Shown one piece after another: positions 29,598 through 38,995 of a DNA stretch of 64,000 nt (its first letter is position 1; the number at the start of each line of letters is the position of its first letter). A program made the translations under genes and the position numbers. Below the pieces are notes generated by a model, which saw only the letters and a program-made list of their open reading frames with translations, made no database searches and had not been told where the DNA came from. Origin of the DNA: Paenibacillus sp. 1781tsa1. Its GTDB lineage: Bacteria > Bacillota > Bacilli > Paenibacillales > Paenibacillaceae. The DNA is taken from positions 1,550,001 through 1,614,000 of the forward strand of contig NZ_JAMYWY010000001.1 of NCBI RefSeq assembly GCF_024159265.1, written 5' to 3'.

Positions 29598-29621
29598 TTT
29601 GTACAGTAAAAACTGTACAAA
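29598..29621. promoter_or_regulatory. Perfect palindrome in the opuA / gbsR-like divergent region, candidate operator
   Basis: TTTGTACAGT-AAAA-ACTGTACAAA is a perfect 10-bp inverted repeat with a 4-bp spacer, about 185 bp upstream of opuAA. On the minus strand it lies between TTGTAC and CATTAT boxes spaced by 17 bp, and near a second -10-like TATACT. It is the best candidate site for the adjacent GbsR-like repressor on the opuA promoter. Confidence 0.6.
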
Positions 29622-29673
29622 GTTTTTCGTCCATATACTCCGTCGTTCTCCTTTTTCTGGCTAATAAGGCAGC

Positions 29674-29702
29674 TTTACATTTGACATTGCTTTTCCTACA
29701 AT
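29674..29702 (+). promoter_or_regulatory. Candidate promoter of the gbsR-like gene
   Basis: TTTACA at 29674 and TACAAT at 29697 with a 17-bp spacer. The predicted leader to the start codon at 29916 is about 205 bases, unusually long for a regulator gene; no known riboswitch was recognised in it. Confidence 0.5.
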
Positions 29703-29915
29703 AGAAAATGAGCTGAATTGAAGCTGAATTTTTTGGTTAAAAGATAGTCATAGGCAAATGTAGCCTGGTAAAGTTCCCATTTTCATACATTGGGTGAAAG
29801 AAAGCCCTCTGGCATATAGGATGTCCGGCCGGATGCTTTCCCATGTAAGCAGGACTTTAAAGTGTTGCAATTATTTTGCCAAGACTGTGGAATGTTCAGA
29901 ATGGAGGTTGCAAGC

Positions 29916-30491
29916 ATGGGCTTGGACCATTTACAAGAGGAACAGCAGGCATCCGTGCTGAAGATTCGTAAGCGTGTCATCGAAGCCATTGGACGTAATA
30001 TGGATCTTTACGGCGTTACGCTGTCTACGGGACACTTATATGGATTGCTATTTTTTGCAGACAAACCAATGACCCTTGACGATATGGGACGGGAAATGGA
30101 AATGAGCAAAACGAGTATGAGTACAGGTGTACGAACACTGCTGGATTTGAAGATGGTGAATAAAGTGTGGAGCAAGGGCTCCAGGAAAGACCTATATGAA
30201 GTGGAATATGACTGGCATCAGACGTTTACGGATTATTTTGCCATTAAATGGAGAAAAGCCGTGGAGAGTAATCTGCAGGTTCTGCGAAAATCAATTGAAG
30301 AAATGAATCGGTTAGTCGAAGATCTGGATGAAGAGGCGGATGCTGAACTGATCCACATCCTGATGGAAGACAAACATAAGATTTTGCAAGCGGAAGCATA
30401 CTACAAATGGTTGGATCGGTTAATCGATACCATGGAAAATGAAGAGATATATAAGCTTGTTCCAAAAGAAGAGATCAAGGAACACTCATAA
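29916..30491 (+). CDS. GbsR/MarR-family regulator of osmoprotectant uptake
   Basis: A 191-residue protein with the GbsR-type winged helix: YGVTLSTGHLYGLLFFADKPMTLDDMGREMEMSKTSMSTGVRTLLDLKMVNKVW, then a coiled C-terminal dimer region (about residues 120-165). In Bacillus, GbsR and OpcR of this family repress glycine betaine synthesis and choline or osmoprotectant uptake. The start at 29916 (MGLDHLQ) is set by GGAGGT seven bases upstream; an in-frame start at 29862 lacks one. Divergent placement beside opuA suggests it represses that operon. Confidence 0.85.
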   Translation: MGLDHLQEEQQASVLKIRKRVIEAIGRNMDLYGVTLSTGHLYGLLFFADKPMTLDDMGREMEMSKTSMSTGVRTLLDLKMVNKVWSKGSRKDLYEVEYDWHQTFTDYFAIKWRKAVESNLQVLRKSIEEMNRLVEDLDEEADAELIHILMEDKHKILQAEAYYKWLDRLIDTMENEEIYKLVPKEEIKEHS

Positions 30492-30499
30492 TTACATGC

Positions 30500-30533
30500 A
30501 AAAGGCCCTTTCCGTCACAGGAGGGGCCTTTTG
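30500..30533. terminator. Bidirectional terminator between gbsR-like and btr-like genes
   Basis: AAAAGGCCC and GGGCCTTTT form the outer stem, with TTCC/GGA inside; A and T runs lie on both sides. It separates two convergent genes. Confidence 0.88.
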
Positions 30534-30617
30534 GTTTGTTATATACTCTCTTTATATTAATGAAGGAACACGATGAAAAAGAAAAAATTCCACATCGTTT
30601 CAAGCTGATAGTCTCGT

Positions 30618-32243
30618 TTAATGTCCAATCAGACCTGCATGAGGAAAGGCTACAGAATGCTGTGAGATCTGTTGCAGTTCATTTAGTATCTGCATTTGGC
30701 CAGCCGGAGTCCAGCATAACCGTTGCCAATCTGAGATATCGTGAACATTACCATGCAACACGGCAGGGGAACGATTCCAGGATGGCGTTTGCTTCATGCG
30801 CCGGAACACCTTTTCACTGGCAGGCTGAAGCGAAGCACGGTGGATCAACAGATAATCCGTGTCCAGCATGGGGATACTATCTGCTGCATAATCATTCCGG
30901 GAGATGTCGGGAGATACAAGTTGGGCAGGCAGGATTCCCAATTCAGCATACAACAAGTGATTTAATGGATGCTCGCCAGTCCCCTGTAATCGGATGAACT
31001 GATTCGTAATCTCCATCAGCGCCAACCGTTTTTGTCCGAAATAAGATGGTAGGTTCAGGCTTGCTTCGAGCTTGCGAAACTCAAGTTCCTTGAAGTTCAG
31101 CAACGCTTGCTTCTCACGTCCGACCAGTTCGGCTAGGCGAAGATGGTTCTCTTTCCAGTCATCCGTGGACTCCAAGATGATGGTGGGTGCAATACTTTTC
31201 AGGTGATCGTAATAGGGCTTGTGGTAAAAGTCCCCGATGATCAAATCGGGCTTCGCCTGCCGAAGTTGATCTAATTGTCTGGTTAATCGGCGTTCTTGTT
31301 CATATTCATCCGGTTCTCGGTCAAGAACTCCTTCAAGCACAGCTACCGGGCGCAGTCCAAGCGAGTCCAGATTCTCATGGAGTCCCATGATGGATGCTGT
31401 AGCTACGCGAAGTTGATCTTTTTTCATATACACGCTGGGAGCAATCCCCAAGGTTTGTTTGAATTTGCGGCTAAAATAATACTCGTTGCCATACCCGACA
31501 GATACCGCGACGTCTTTGAGGACACAGGGTTCCGCTGACAACTGTTTTTTGGCTTCGTCTATACGTAAACGATTCAGATAATCGGTCGGCGACATGCCTT
31601 TGGCCTTCTTGAAACTGCGTGAATAGGAGCTGGGCGTAAGACCAGCGATCTTGGCAAGCTGATCCATGCTGATTCCTTCACTCATGTAGCGTCGCATATA
31701 CATAATACTGCGTTCCAAAGCAGGGTCTACTTTCTCATGATTGGCTTCCAGCCGGTTCTCCGAGAGAAACTGCAGTAGTTCATGTAATTGGCTATGTATG
31801 CTGATAAAGTGATTTGGCTGACAGCCCCGATAGGTTTCATACAGTTGTTCCAAACGTGATACAGCCTGCTGTTCGTGACGAACCAGCAACCTGCCTGTTT
31901 GCCAATCCAGCGGGAAGTCAGGTGAAGAGGTCATTTTCCACTCACCTCGCACTTGCTGCAAACGAACCGTATCCATGCTTAGCAATATAAATTCAGTCAC
32001 ATTAGAGCGTGCAGCGGCCTCAATGGTTGTATCTGGCTTCAGTACAAATAAGCTGCCCGCTTGAGCCGTATAGACTGTATCATTCAGGACCAGAACACCG
32101 TCTCCTTGCAAAATAAGACAGAGCATGGGCCGGGATACCGTCATGCCTTGCACACGGAAATTCTCCCCCCGACGCACACGGCACATGGAGGAGAGGAGCG
32201 GTAGAGATGAGGTTTCAGCAATGAAGGGAAACTGTTCAGTCAT
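30618..32243 (-). CDS. AraC regulator with siderophore-binding-type domain (Btr-like)
   Basis: A 541-residue regulator with three parts: an N-terminal cupin-like domain (1-130, with MLCLILQGDGVLVLNDTVY), an AraC double helix-turn-helix (about 170-275, with MDQLAKIAGLTPSSYSRSFKKAKGMSPTDYL and VGYGNEYYFSRKFKQTLGIAPSVY), and a C-terminal periplasmic-binding-protein fold (285-541, with DLIIGDFYHKPYYDHLKSIAPTI). Btr of Bacillus subtilis has the same build, senses Fe-bacillibactin and activates its uptake genes. The start at 32243 is set by AAAAGGATGG; the earlier ATG at 32252 abuts that site. A Fur box lies just upstream. No siderophore transporter is adjacent, so its targets lie elsewhere. Confidence 0.85.
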   Translation of the reverse strand: MTEQFPFIAETSSLPLLSSMCRVRRGENFRVQGMTVSRPMLCLILQGDGVLVLNDTVYTAQAGSLFVLKPDTTIEAAARSNVTEFILLSMDTVRLQQVRGEWKMTSSPDFPLDWQTGRLLVRHEQQAVSRLEQLYETYRGCQPNHFISIHSQLHELLQFLSENRLEANHEKVDPALERSIMYMRRYMSEGISMDQLAKIAGLTPSSYSRSFKKAKGMSPTDYLNRLRIDEAKKQLSAEPCVLKDVAVSVGYGNEYYFSRKFKQTLGIAPSVYMKKDQLRVATASIMGLHENLDSLGLRPVAVLEGVLDREPDEYEQERRLTRQLDQLRQAKPDLIIGDFYHKPYYDHLKSIAPTIILESTDDWKENHLRLAELVGREKQALLNFKELEFRKLEASLNLPSYFGQKRLALMEITNQFIRLQGTGEHPLNHLLYAELGILPAQLVSPDISRNDYAADSIPMLDTDYLLIHRASLQPASEKVFRRMKQTPSWNRSPAVLHGNVHDISDWQRLCWTPAGQMQILNELQQISQHSVAFPHAGLIGH

Positions 32244-32273
32244 ACGGACCATCCTTTTGTCTTATTTTCTTAA

Positions 32274-32288
32274 TGATAACAATTATCA
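32274..32288. promoter_or_regulatory. Fur box upstream of the btr-like gene
   Basis: TGATAACAATTATCA differs at one base from the 7-1-7 consensus TGATAATNATTATCA and is embedded in a longer palindrome. It lies about 30 bp upstream of the btr-like start, so the gene should be induced when iron is scarce. Confidence 0.85.
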
Positions 32289-32330
32289 TTCTCATATGGA
32301 AGATGTTTTTTAAAATAGTTCTCGACAACC

Positions 32331-32378
32331 AAAAAAGGACTACCAAGAGCCGTTATGGCTACCAGGTAATCCTTTTTA
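32331..32378 (-). terminator. Terminator of the DUF5050-like gene
   Basis: AAAAAGGACTACC and GGTAATCCTTTTT form the outer stem (one mismatch) and AGCC/GGCT an inner stem. A and T runs on both sides make it usable in both directions. Confidence 0.85.
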
Positions 32379-32436
32379 TTATGGACAAGTCCGTAGAATG
32401 AGCTACATGCTTGAATCAACAGGATATGTTAGTAAG

Positions 32437-33723
32437 TTAGTACGGTGTTACCAATAGAATATTGTCGAGGAAAACGTCACTTAGTACTTTTTTTCCTGTT
32501 CCACCCGTTTGCACGTGATACAAGCGATATTGATCTTTGGCATTGATATAGAACAGGCCCGCAACATCATCTCTAATATGGAATGCATCCCATTCGTCAC
32601 TGGTAAGTTTGGTTACTTTGAGAGCAGTATTGACCGAATAGAGACCGTTGTTGCCCGAGATGTAAGCAGCCGTAGGTGTGCCGTTGGTCAATTGATTCGC
32701 AACATACGTTACATTGTTCAGGTTCAGGTTGGCGGACTTGGTTACTTTGTTGCCGGAGACCGTTTTGGCATAAGCCTTCTTGTCTGCATCAATAAGGACA
32801 ACCTTGTCTGTACCTAGGGCACTTACTTCCCGAACGCTTTTGTTATGAAGCTGAAGTGTTTTGGCTGAAGTTGTTAACGCAAACGCTTTGCCTTTGGCAT
32901 AATTGTAATCCTTATTGTTGTCGAGATCGATTCCCTTGTTATACACATAAAGATTGTTTCCCCAGCCACCGGAATATACAGCGTTCACATCCAGTTTCGC
33001 TTTTGGATTAACCGCAGTGGCTTTGCCCGTGTTGTAATTCACCTTATACATGACAACAGCATTGGTGGAGTAGTACTGCTCGTATGGGTCTGTATTAACC
33101 ATCAGTTGCAGTTCGTTTTTGGCTTGATTCGTAAAATAACGACCTTCCACTGCGCCTGCGGCAATCCGCTGCACAGCTCCAGAACCGTTGGACGTTTTGG
33201 ACACGATCCAGGTGTTTCCATTAACCAGTGCATTATAGTAAGCCCGCCCCTTGGCTACCACGAGAAACGGAAAATCGGTATCGGCCTTGTCAGCAATCTT
33301 GGTGACAGTTGAAGCATCACTGTTGCCATTAGCTCGATAAATCGTGCCTGTAGCATCCAGATAATAGATGAATCCGTTATCCGTATAATAGCTGAGCACA
33401 TCTGTTGCAAATGTCTCTGCCGCATCGCTGGACCCGTCATTCGGAACCCGAAGTAACGTTGTGGAAGAAGCAGTCTGTGTGTAGTAGAGATAAGAACCTG
33501 CCGCGAGCAAGTCCACACCTTGGAAATCAATTAATACTTCTGTTGTATTGCTTCCATCCGCGGATACTTTGTACAAAACGCCGTCGGACTCATAATACAC
33601 AGTAGATTGGCTAAGTGAAGCTGCCTGGGCTGCGCCCCCGCCTCCGAATGTCACTGCTGCAATGAGTGTAAATAACAGCAATGTACAGATGGTGCGTTGT
33701 ACGTATGTATACCCTGTTTTCAT
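32437..33723 (-). CDS. Secreted DUF5050-like beta-propeller protein
   Basis: A 428-residue protein with a signal peptide (cleavage near GAAQAAS, residue 35). The rest has repeated blades of about 40-50 residues with the pattern YYxxDGxLYKVxxDGS (for example VYYESDGVLYKVSADGS, IYYLDATGTIYRANGNSD, GLFYINAKDQYRLYHV), typical of DUF5050/prolow-density-lipoprotein-like propellers in Paenibacillus surface proteins. No SLH domain or catalytic motif is present, so it is probably a secreted binding protein of unknown ligand. It is a single-gene unit. Confidence 0.7.
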   Translation of the reverse strand: MKTGYTYVQRTICTLLLFTLIAAVTFGGGGAAQAASLSQSTVYYESDGVLYKVSADGSNTTEVLIDFQGVDLLAAGSYLYYTQTASSTTLLRVPNDGSSDAAETFATDVLSYYTDNGFIYYLDATGTIYRANGNSDASTVTKIADKADTDFPFLVVAKGRAYYNALVNGNTWIVSKTSNGSGAVQRIAAGAVEGRYFTNQAKNELQLMVNTDPYEQYYSTNAVVMYKVNYNTGKATAVNPKAKLDVNAVYSGGWGNNLYVYNKGIDLDNNKDYNYAKGKAFALTTSAKTLQLHNKSVREVSALGTDKVVLIDADKKAYAKTVSGNKVTKSANLNLNNVTYVANQLTNGTPTAAYISGNNGLYSVNTALKVTKLTSDEWDAFHIRDDVAGLFYINAKDQYRLYHVQTGGTGKKVLSDVFLDNILLVTPY

Positions 33724-33963
33724 GCTTTCCTCGTCCCCTTCGTTCGTGTATGTATGTCGTTATTTCCTTATGTTATATCGGTAAACTATGGAAGATATGT
33801 TAGGTCTCATACATGAAAAAAACAGAGGATGAAATTGAATTTCATGCACATTCCAACTTGAAATCAAATTGCGAATGATGCTACCAATCCGGTTCCAAAG
33901 CATTCTCCGCCTGACTTGATCGTGATAACATAACATTCAACCAGAGCAGAGGAGTGAGCGATC

Positions 33964-34977
33964 ATGTTAATGAATGTGGCGATCATCGGATTTGGGAACG
34001 CAGTGGTGAATTATCATTTGCCTTATCTGGAGAAGAAAGAAAATATCAAGGTGAAAACGATATACCGTCGCGAGGAAGATCGGGTTGGCGATACAGAGCG
34101 TGAGCTACTTTATCCTGAGATTACTTTTTCGACCCATATCGAAGATATATTGCAGGACGATGAAATTGAATTGATGGTTGTCGCCACCCATGTGGATAGC
34201 CATGTAGAATACGCCAAGCTGGCATTAGAATACGGCAAACATGTGCTGGTCGAGAAACCTTTTGCCTCCACTTCTGCGGAAGCCAAAGCTATCTTTGAAC
34301 TGGCCAAACGTAAAAATCTCATCGCCATGGCGAATCAAAATCGCAGATTTGATGGTGACTTCCTGACATTGAAAAAAGTGATGGAGAGTGGCAAACTGGG
34401 GAATATGGTTGAAATCCAGTCCCACTATGATTATTTTCACCCGCATTACACGAGAAGTGGATTCGGACTGCTGCATGGCTTGGCGGTGCATACCATCGAT
34501 CAATTGATCTCCATATATGGAGTAGCTGACCGAATTGATTATGATGTTAGGAGTTTAATCGCGCCAGGTGAGTCCGATGATTATATCGATATTGATTTTC
34601 GTTATGGACGAATGAAGGCCACGATTAAGTGCAGCCTGCTTGTGAAGATCGAACATCCGAAATTCATTGTACACGGGGATCGAGGGAGCTTTGTCAAATA
34701 TAGCAGCGGACATCAAAAGAAAACTGGAGATGGACGAACCAGGGTATCCATTGAAGCTGAACCCGAGGATAATTGGGGTACGATTAGTTATGTGGACGAT
34801 GAGGGAACATCACATACGGAGAAAGTTCCTTCGGAAGCAACGGACTATGGCATCTTATATGATCAACTACTTCAAGCCATTCGACATCACGGTGATAAAC
34901 CGGTCAAGGATGAAGAGGTTTTATATGTATTGGATATTTTACATGACGGAGTAGAAGCGGCGAAGAGAGCAAAGTGA
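33964..34977 (+). CDS. Gfo/Idh/MocA-family oxidoreductase
   Basis: A 337-residue NAD(P)-dependent dehydrogenase. The Rossmann start is MNVAIIGFGNAV, the catalytic lysine motif is VLVEKPFA, and a second active-site region is GLLHGLAVHTIDQL (His as general acid-base). These enzymes oxidise sugars, inositols or sugar derivatives. It starts at 33964, eight bases after GAGGAG; the ATG at 33970 is possible. It is followed 26 bp later by a second member of the family, so the pair likely acts on one substrate route. Confidence 0.88.
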   Translation: MLMNVAIIGFGNAVVNYHLPYLEKKENIKVKTIYRREEDRVGDTERELLYPEITFSTHIEDILQDDEIELMVVATHVDSHVEYAKLALEYGKHVLVEKPFASTSAEAKAIFELAKRKNLIAMANQNRRFDGDFLTLKKVMESGKLGNMVEIQSHYDYFHPHYTRSGFGLLHGLAVHTIDQLISIYGVADRIDYDVRSLIAPGESDDYIDIDFRYGRMKATIKCSLLVKIEHPKFIVHGDRGSFVKYSSGHQKKTGDGRTRVSIEAEPEDNWGTISYVDDEGTSHTEKVPSEATDYGILYDQLLQAIRHHGDKPVKDEEVLYVLDILHDGVEAAKRAK

Positions 34978-35003
34978 TTCATCAACGACAGGAGCGAAAC
35001 GAT

Positions 35004-35993
35004 ATGATGAATATAGCAACGATTGGTACAGGGTCCATTGTGGATGCCATTTTATCTGCGATAAATGAACTGGATGATGTTACGTGTACAGCGATGTACT
35101 CCCGGAAGAGAGAGACAGCACAGGAGCTTGCGGGGAAGTATGAGGTCGATACCATCTATACGGACCTGGAATCCCTATTTTCAGATACCAATGTAGATCT
35201 CATTTATATTGCGTCACCGAACAGCATGCATTACGAACAGGCCTATCAGGCACTTCAACATGGCAAACATGTCGTCTGTGAAAAGCCATTCACGTCCACG
35301 CTTCACGAAGCAGAAACGCTGATTGCACTTGCAAAAGAAAAGAATCTGTTGCTGTTTGAAGCCATCTCCAACATTCATTTGCCCAATATCAAAGTTATAC
35401 AGGAGCAACTACCAAAGCTTGGTCCGATCAAACTCATCCAATGTAACTACAGTCAATACTCACGCAAGTACAATGATCTGCTTGCAGGGCAGACACCGAA
35501 TGTATTTAATCCACAATTTTCTGGTGGAGCGCTGATGGATATCAATATTTATAATCTTCATCTGGTCATGAATCTGTTCGGCAGTCCGAATGCCGTATCG
35601 TATACCGCAAACCAACATGCAAACGGCATTGATACATCCGGAGTAGTGGTTCTCCAATATCCAGAGTTTATCGCGGAATGTGTGGGTGCCAAAGATACAA
35701 ACAGCATGAACTTTGTCCTCATTCAGGGAGAGAAAGGGTATCTTCACGTTGTCGGGGGAGCAAACGGTTGCCGGGAGATCAAGCTTCAGATCGGGAATGA
35801 GCCTGCTGAGGAGTATAATGCCCAGACCAAGTCCAATTGGCTATACTATGAGTGGGAAGCGTTCAGGGACATCCATGCAAGTGGGGATCACAACCGGTGT
35901 TACGAACTGCTGGAACACAGCCAGTCTGTGATGGGTGTACTGATGGGTGCGCGTAAGGATGCCGGAATTGTATTCGCAGCAGATATACAGTAA
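35004..35993 (+). CDS. Gfo/Idh/MocA-family oxidoreductase
   Basis: A 329-residue paralogue-like dehydrogenase (MMNIATIGTGSIVDAIL, VVCEKPFTSTLHEAE, GGALMDINIYNLHLVMNLFG). The last segment has an asparagine/histidine arrangement different from the upstream enzyme, so the two are not simple duplicates. ATG 35004 has AGGAGC eight bases upstream; the longer frame from 34974 overlaps the previous gene. It converges on an RpiR regulator with a 3-bp gap between the stop codons. Confidence 0.87.
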   Translation: MMNIATIGTGSIVDAILSAINELDDVTCTAMYSRKRETAQELAGKYEVDTIYTDLESLFSDTNVDLIYIASPNSMHYEQAYQALQHGKHVVCEKPFTSTLHEAETLIALAKEKNLLLFEAISNIHLPNIKVIQEQLPKLGPIKLIQCNYSQYSRKYNDLLAGQTPNVFNPQFSGGALMDINIYNLHLVMNLFGSPNAVSYTANQHANGIDTSGVVVLQYPEFIAECVGAKDTNSMNFVLIQGEKGYLHVVGGANGCREIKLQIGNEPAEEYNAQTKSNWLYYEWEAFRDIHASGDHNRCYELLEHSQSVMGVLMGARKDAGIVFAADIQ

Positions 35994-35996
35994 TCG

Positions 35997-36791
35997 TTAA
36001 TACGTGTCACTAATGCTGCTCATGTACAACATGTCGAAAATATAAAGTACAGAAACCATCGAAGACATTTTGGACAGCCTTAATTGTTCATTGTATCCAT
36101 ATGCCAGTAACGTTTCATCACAATGTTTGGACAGGGTTGAATGGTTTTTGCCTGTGACCGCAATGACTTTCATCTGTTTGTTGCTCAGTACTTTGGCGGC
36201 TTCAATCATGGATTGGTTCTCACCTGTGTGCGAGATAACAAAAGACAACGTCAGGCTGTTGGGATTGATCGTGTTCAAATAATGCATGTTGGGACTATTG
36301 TGAGCAATCGCAGATATACCGAGTTCATTCCACTTGGCACAAGCCTGTTGCGCTAGATAATAGTTCATATCACTGCCATAGATATCGATGCGTCCAGATT
36401 CTTTGACCCAGTTAGAGATTCGTAGCAAAATAGGAGCATTTAACATCCGGCGTGTATCCTCCAGCGCCTGCTGATACAGGTAAGGAACCGAGTCGATGGC
36501 AGCAAGCACGTTGCCTTGTTCTGCAATTGGACAATTCAGCGTCTGCAACGCGGAAGGTATCTGTTGATATTCAAGAGCAAGTTTTAACTGAAAGTCTGGG
36601 TACCCCTTGGTACCCAGCTTTTTGCATAGACGAACAATGGTAGACGAGCTTGTATAGGTTTGCTGAGCCAGTTCATGGGCTGTAGAATCAAATACAACTT
36701 CGGGGTTGTTCAGGATGTAGTCCACGATATGCTTCTCCTGTGTCGTTAATTGTGGAGTATATTTTAATTTTTGAAGCAGTTTGGATTCCAT
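35997..36791 (-). CDS. RpiR-family (MurR-type) transcriptional regulator
   Basis: A 264-residue regulator with the RpiR helix-turn-helix (LTTQEKHIVDYILNNPEVVFDSTAHELAQQTYTSSSTIVRLCKKLGTKGYPDF) and a C-terminal SIS sugar-phosphate-binding domain (RIDIYGSDMNYYLAQQACAKW, LSFVISHTGENQSMIEAAKVL). It should sense a phosphosugar. The start at 36791 (MESKLLQ) is chosen for family length and the upstream GAGAGGGATGG; the frame is open to 36845. Its position next to two sugar-type dehydrogenases suggests they share a pathway. Confidence 0.85.
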   Translation of the reverse strand: MESKLLQKLKYTPQLTTQEKHIVDYILNNPEVVFDSTAHELAQQTYTSSSTIVRLCKKLGTKGYPDFQLKLALEYQQIPSALQTLNCPIAEQGNVLAAIDSVPYLYQQALEDTRRMLNAPILLRISNWVKESGRIDIYGSDMNYYLAQQACAKWNELGISAIAHNSPNMHYLNTINPNSLTLSFVISHTGENQSMIEAAKVLSNKQMKVIAVTGKNHSTLSKHCDETLLAYGYNEQLRLSKMSSMVSVLYIFDMLYMSSISDTY

Positions 36792-36879
36792 GCGGTTGTT
36801 CCATCCCTCTCTATTATCTTCCGAAAGTACATGTCTCCACATCATAACCTGCGTTTATCTATTTCTCAATCTGCACATC

Positions 36880-37713
36880 TCAGATCTGACTTTCTGCCAG
36901 CTGCTGACGACTATTCCACAGGGTGACGAAACGAAGAAGAACCATACTAATGAGCAGGAGCAATGCTCCAATCATGAGTAACATCCAAGGACCGATCAGC
37001 AGCATGCCACTGGCTTGACCAGCGACTAAGGCGATCAGGGGAAGGACAATCAATCCGCCGAGCTGATAGGCTTCCTGGAACCCACGGACCTTGGCCGAGA
37101 TCAGGACGTTCAATAAAATGACCATAAGACTGCATGCGGGAACAACCCACACCACAAGTATGATCCAGTTCAGATTGGGAAACATCAACGTTCCAAACAT
37201 GGGGTACATCAGAATATTGGCAATGATTCCATAGATCAGGAAAGTAACCCAGGATAATAGAAGGGAAGGGATTAGGGCAGCCAATACTTTGCCTTTAAAA
37301 AGAGTGTCCATGCTGATCGGTGTGAACAATAAACCTTCCAGCGTCTTGCGTTCCTTCTCTCCAGCGAAACTATTGGCCGTCAGAATACTGGAGGCCATCA
37401 CCGGAATAATGAGAAACAAGGGAGCGAACATATACATGGCCAAGTAATAGACAATACGATGATTATCTGTAGGCATGGAAGCAAGCTGAGGAATCTGTCC
37501 GCCATGGGTTAACGCATCCAATGATTCGAGCAGAAAGCTGATGTTGCCCAGAGAACGAAGTTCCATTCTGGAGGCCGCCCACAAGAGGGCAGAGGGCATA
37601 ATGATTCCGATAATCAGTGGAACGATCAACATAGGCAACCAGAGCTGAACGCTGGCTGTGACGGACCGGATATCTTTACGTACCAGTGCACGTATGGCTT
37701 GACGATTATTCAT
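36880..37713 (-). CDS. ABC-2 type exporter permease
   Basis: A 277-residue permease with about six membrane helices and the segment TANSFAGEKERKTLEGLLFTPISMDTLFKGKVL, the usual conserved stretch of ABC-2 export permeases such as NatB. It overlaps the upstream ATPase gene by eight bases. The substrate (ion, drug or peptide) cannot be told. No terminator was found after it. Confidence 0.85.
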   Translation of the reverse strand: MNNRQAIRALVRKDIRSVTASVQLWLPMLIVPLIIGIIMPSALLWAASRMELRSLGNISFLLESLDALTHGGQIPQLASMPTDNHRIVYYLAMYMFAPLFLIIPVMASSILTANSFAGEKERKTLEGLLFTPISMDTLFKGKVLAALIPSLLLSWVTFLIYGIIANILMYPMFGTLMFPNLNWIILVVWVVPACSLMVILLNVLISAKVRGFQEAYQLGGLIVLPLIALVAGQASGMLLIGPWMLLMIGALLLLISMVLLRFVTLWNSRQQLAESQI

Positions 37714-38611
37714 GGTGGTGTGCCTCCCTTATGGCAAAATAGATACTTTCCAGATCACTGCCCGTGATACGGGCCTGATAGACTTGGCCATGCTCCGTTA
37801 ATTGCCTTAGCAGTAATGGAATATCTTCACGCGATGTAAGCTGAAATACTGCTTGATGTGCGGAGATTATTTCAGGTGTAAAGTCGGTTGCCGTGTGCCA
37901 TCCTTCCGGCATGTCGGCTTCGACTTCGAGTTTCGGAGTGGACAGGTATCGGCTAACAATCTCCTGTTCCGTGCCTTCCTCAACGATGCGCCCCTTTTCC
38001 AGGAAAATATAACGATCACAGACGGCTGACAGTTGGGACAGCACATGGGATGAGACCAGAATCGTCATCTTTTCTTCCTGATTTAGTTGACGGATGATAC
38101 GCAGTACCATCTGAATTCCATCCGGATCCAGGCCATTGGTGGGTTCATCCAGGAACAGGATGGAAGGACGGTGCAGGAGTACTCGTGCAAGCCCCAAGCG
38201 TTTCTTCATGCCTGTGCTATAGGTCCCGACTTTTCGATGCTGATAATCCTGCAACTCGAACAGAGTTACAAGCTCGTCAATACGTTTCTGAGCATGCTTC
38301 AGGCCAAAAACATCTGCGAAGAAAGTCAGATTGTCACGGCCACTCATATTTTCATATAGTCCACTTTGTTCGGTAAGGGTGCCACATATGGCCAGTACTT
38401 TCTCCGCCTCACGAGCGGTGTCCAATCCGTTAATGGTTACCTGTCCACTGGAAGCACCCAAGACACCATTCATGATACGGATCAGTGTGGTTTTGCCCGA
38501 ACCGTTAGGGCCAATTAACCCGGTGACACTGCCTTGTTTAACTGTGAAACTGACATCTTGAAGTGCTTGATGCACCTTGAATTGCTTGGATATGTTACGT
38601 GCTTCGATCAT
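37706..38611 (-). CDS. ABC exporter ATP-binding protein
   Basis: A 301-residue ATPase with Walker A GPNGSGKTTLIRI, signature region YSTGMKKRLGLARVL, Walker B ILFLDEPTNGLDPDGIQ and H-loop VSSHVLSQL, then a roughly 75-residue C-terminal extension. The STGMKKRL signature is typical of NatA/CcmA-like exporters. First gene of a two-gene leftward operon with the permease. Confidence 0.9.
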   Translation of the reverse strand: MIEARNISKQFKVHQALQDVSFTVKQGSVTGLIGPNGSGKTTLIRIMNGVLGASSGQVTINGLDTAREAEKVLAICGTLTEQSGLYENMSGRDNLTFFADVFGLKHAQKRIDELVTLFELQDYQHRKVGTYSTGMKKRLGLARVLLHRPSILFLDEPTNGLDPDGIQMVLRIIRQLNQEEKMTILVSSHVLSQLSAVCDRYIFLEKGRIVEEGTEQEIVSRYLSTPKLEVEADMPEGWHTATDFTPEIISAHQAVFQLTSREDIPLLLRQLTEHGQVYQARITGSDLESIYFAIREAHHHE

Positions 38612-38892
38612 CTATATTCACCGTCCGATCTGAGTTTGGAGGTTATACGTGCGGTAGGCTGATATCGTTCAAATGGACGACAAAAAAGATCTATCTCTCC
38701 TTCAATAGTCCCGAATGCAGGATGCATATTTACCCTGAAGCCTGTCTGAAATCGGGTCTCAGGTTTGTTTTCACTATAGCTTGTAACATGTATCCTTATT
38801 TTAGGGTAGAACATCCGTTTCATTGCTATTCATAATGTGGTAATGAAAGTTAAGACCTTACGTCTCATGAATGTCTGTAATAATCATCTAAC

Positions 38893-38918
38893 GCCGGTCT
38901 TGGTAATCCAGGACCGGC
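38893..38918. terminator. Stable hairpin in the 38.6-39.0 kb gap
   Basis: GCCGGTCTTGG and CCAGGACCGGC form an 11-bp stem (one T-G pair) with loop TAAT. Only a short interrupted T stretch follows, and no gene on the plus strand precedes it. It may insulate the hsp90-like gene from upstream transcription. The rest of 38612-38990 shows no gene. Confidence 0.5.
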
Positions 38919-38995
38919 TTGGCGTGATGTTTTGGACGTACCTACAACGGAAACGTCTGTTTTTAACGATTACATAATGAATTCGTCTAACACAT

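Noticed and set aside
30536..30997. 153-codon plus-strand frame
   Set aside because: It is antisense to the C-terminal part of the Btr-like regulator and lacks a proper start signal after the terminator.
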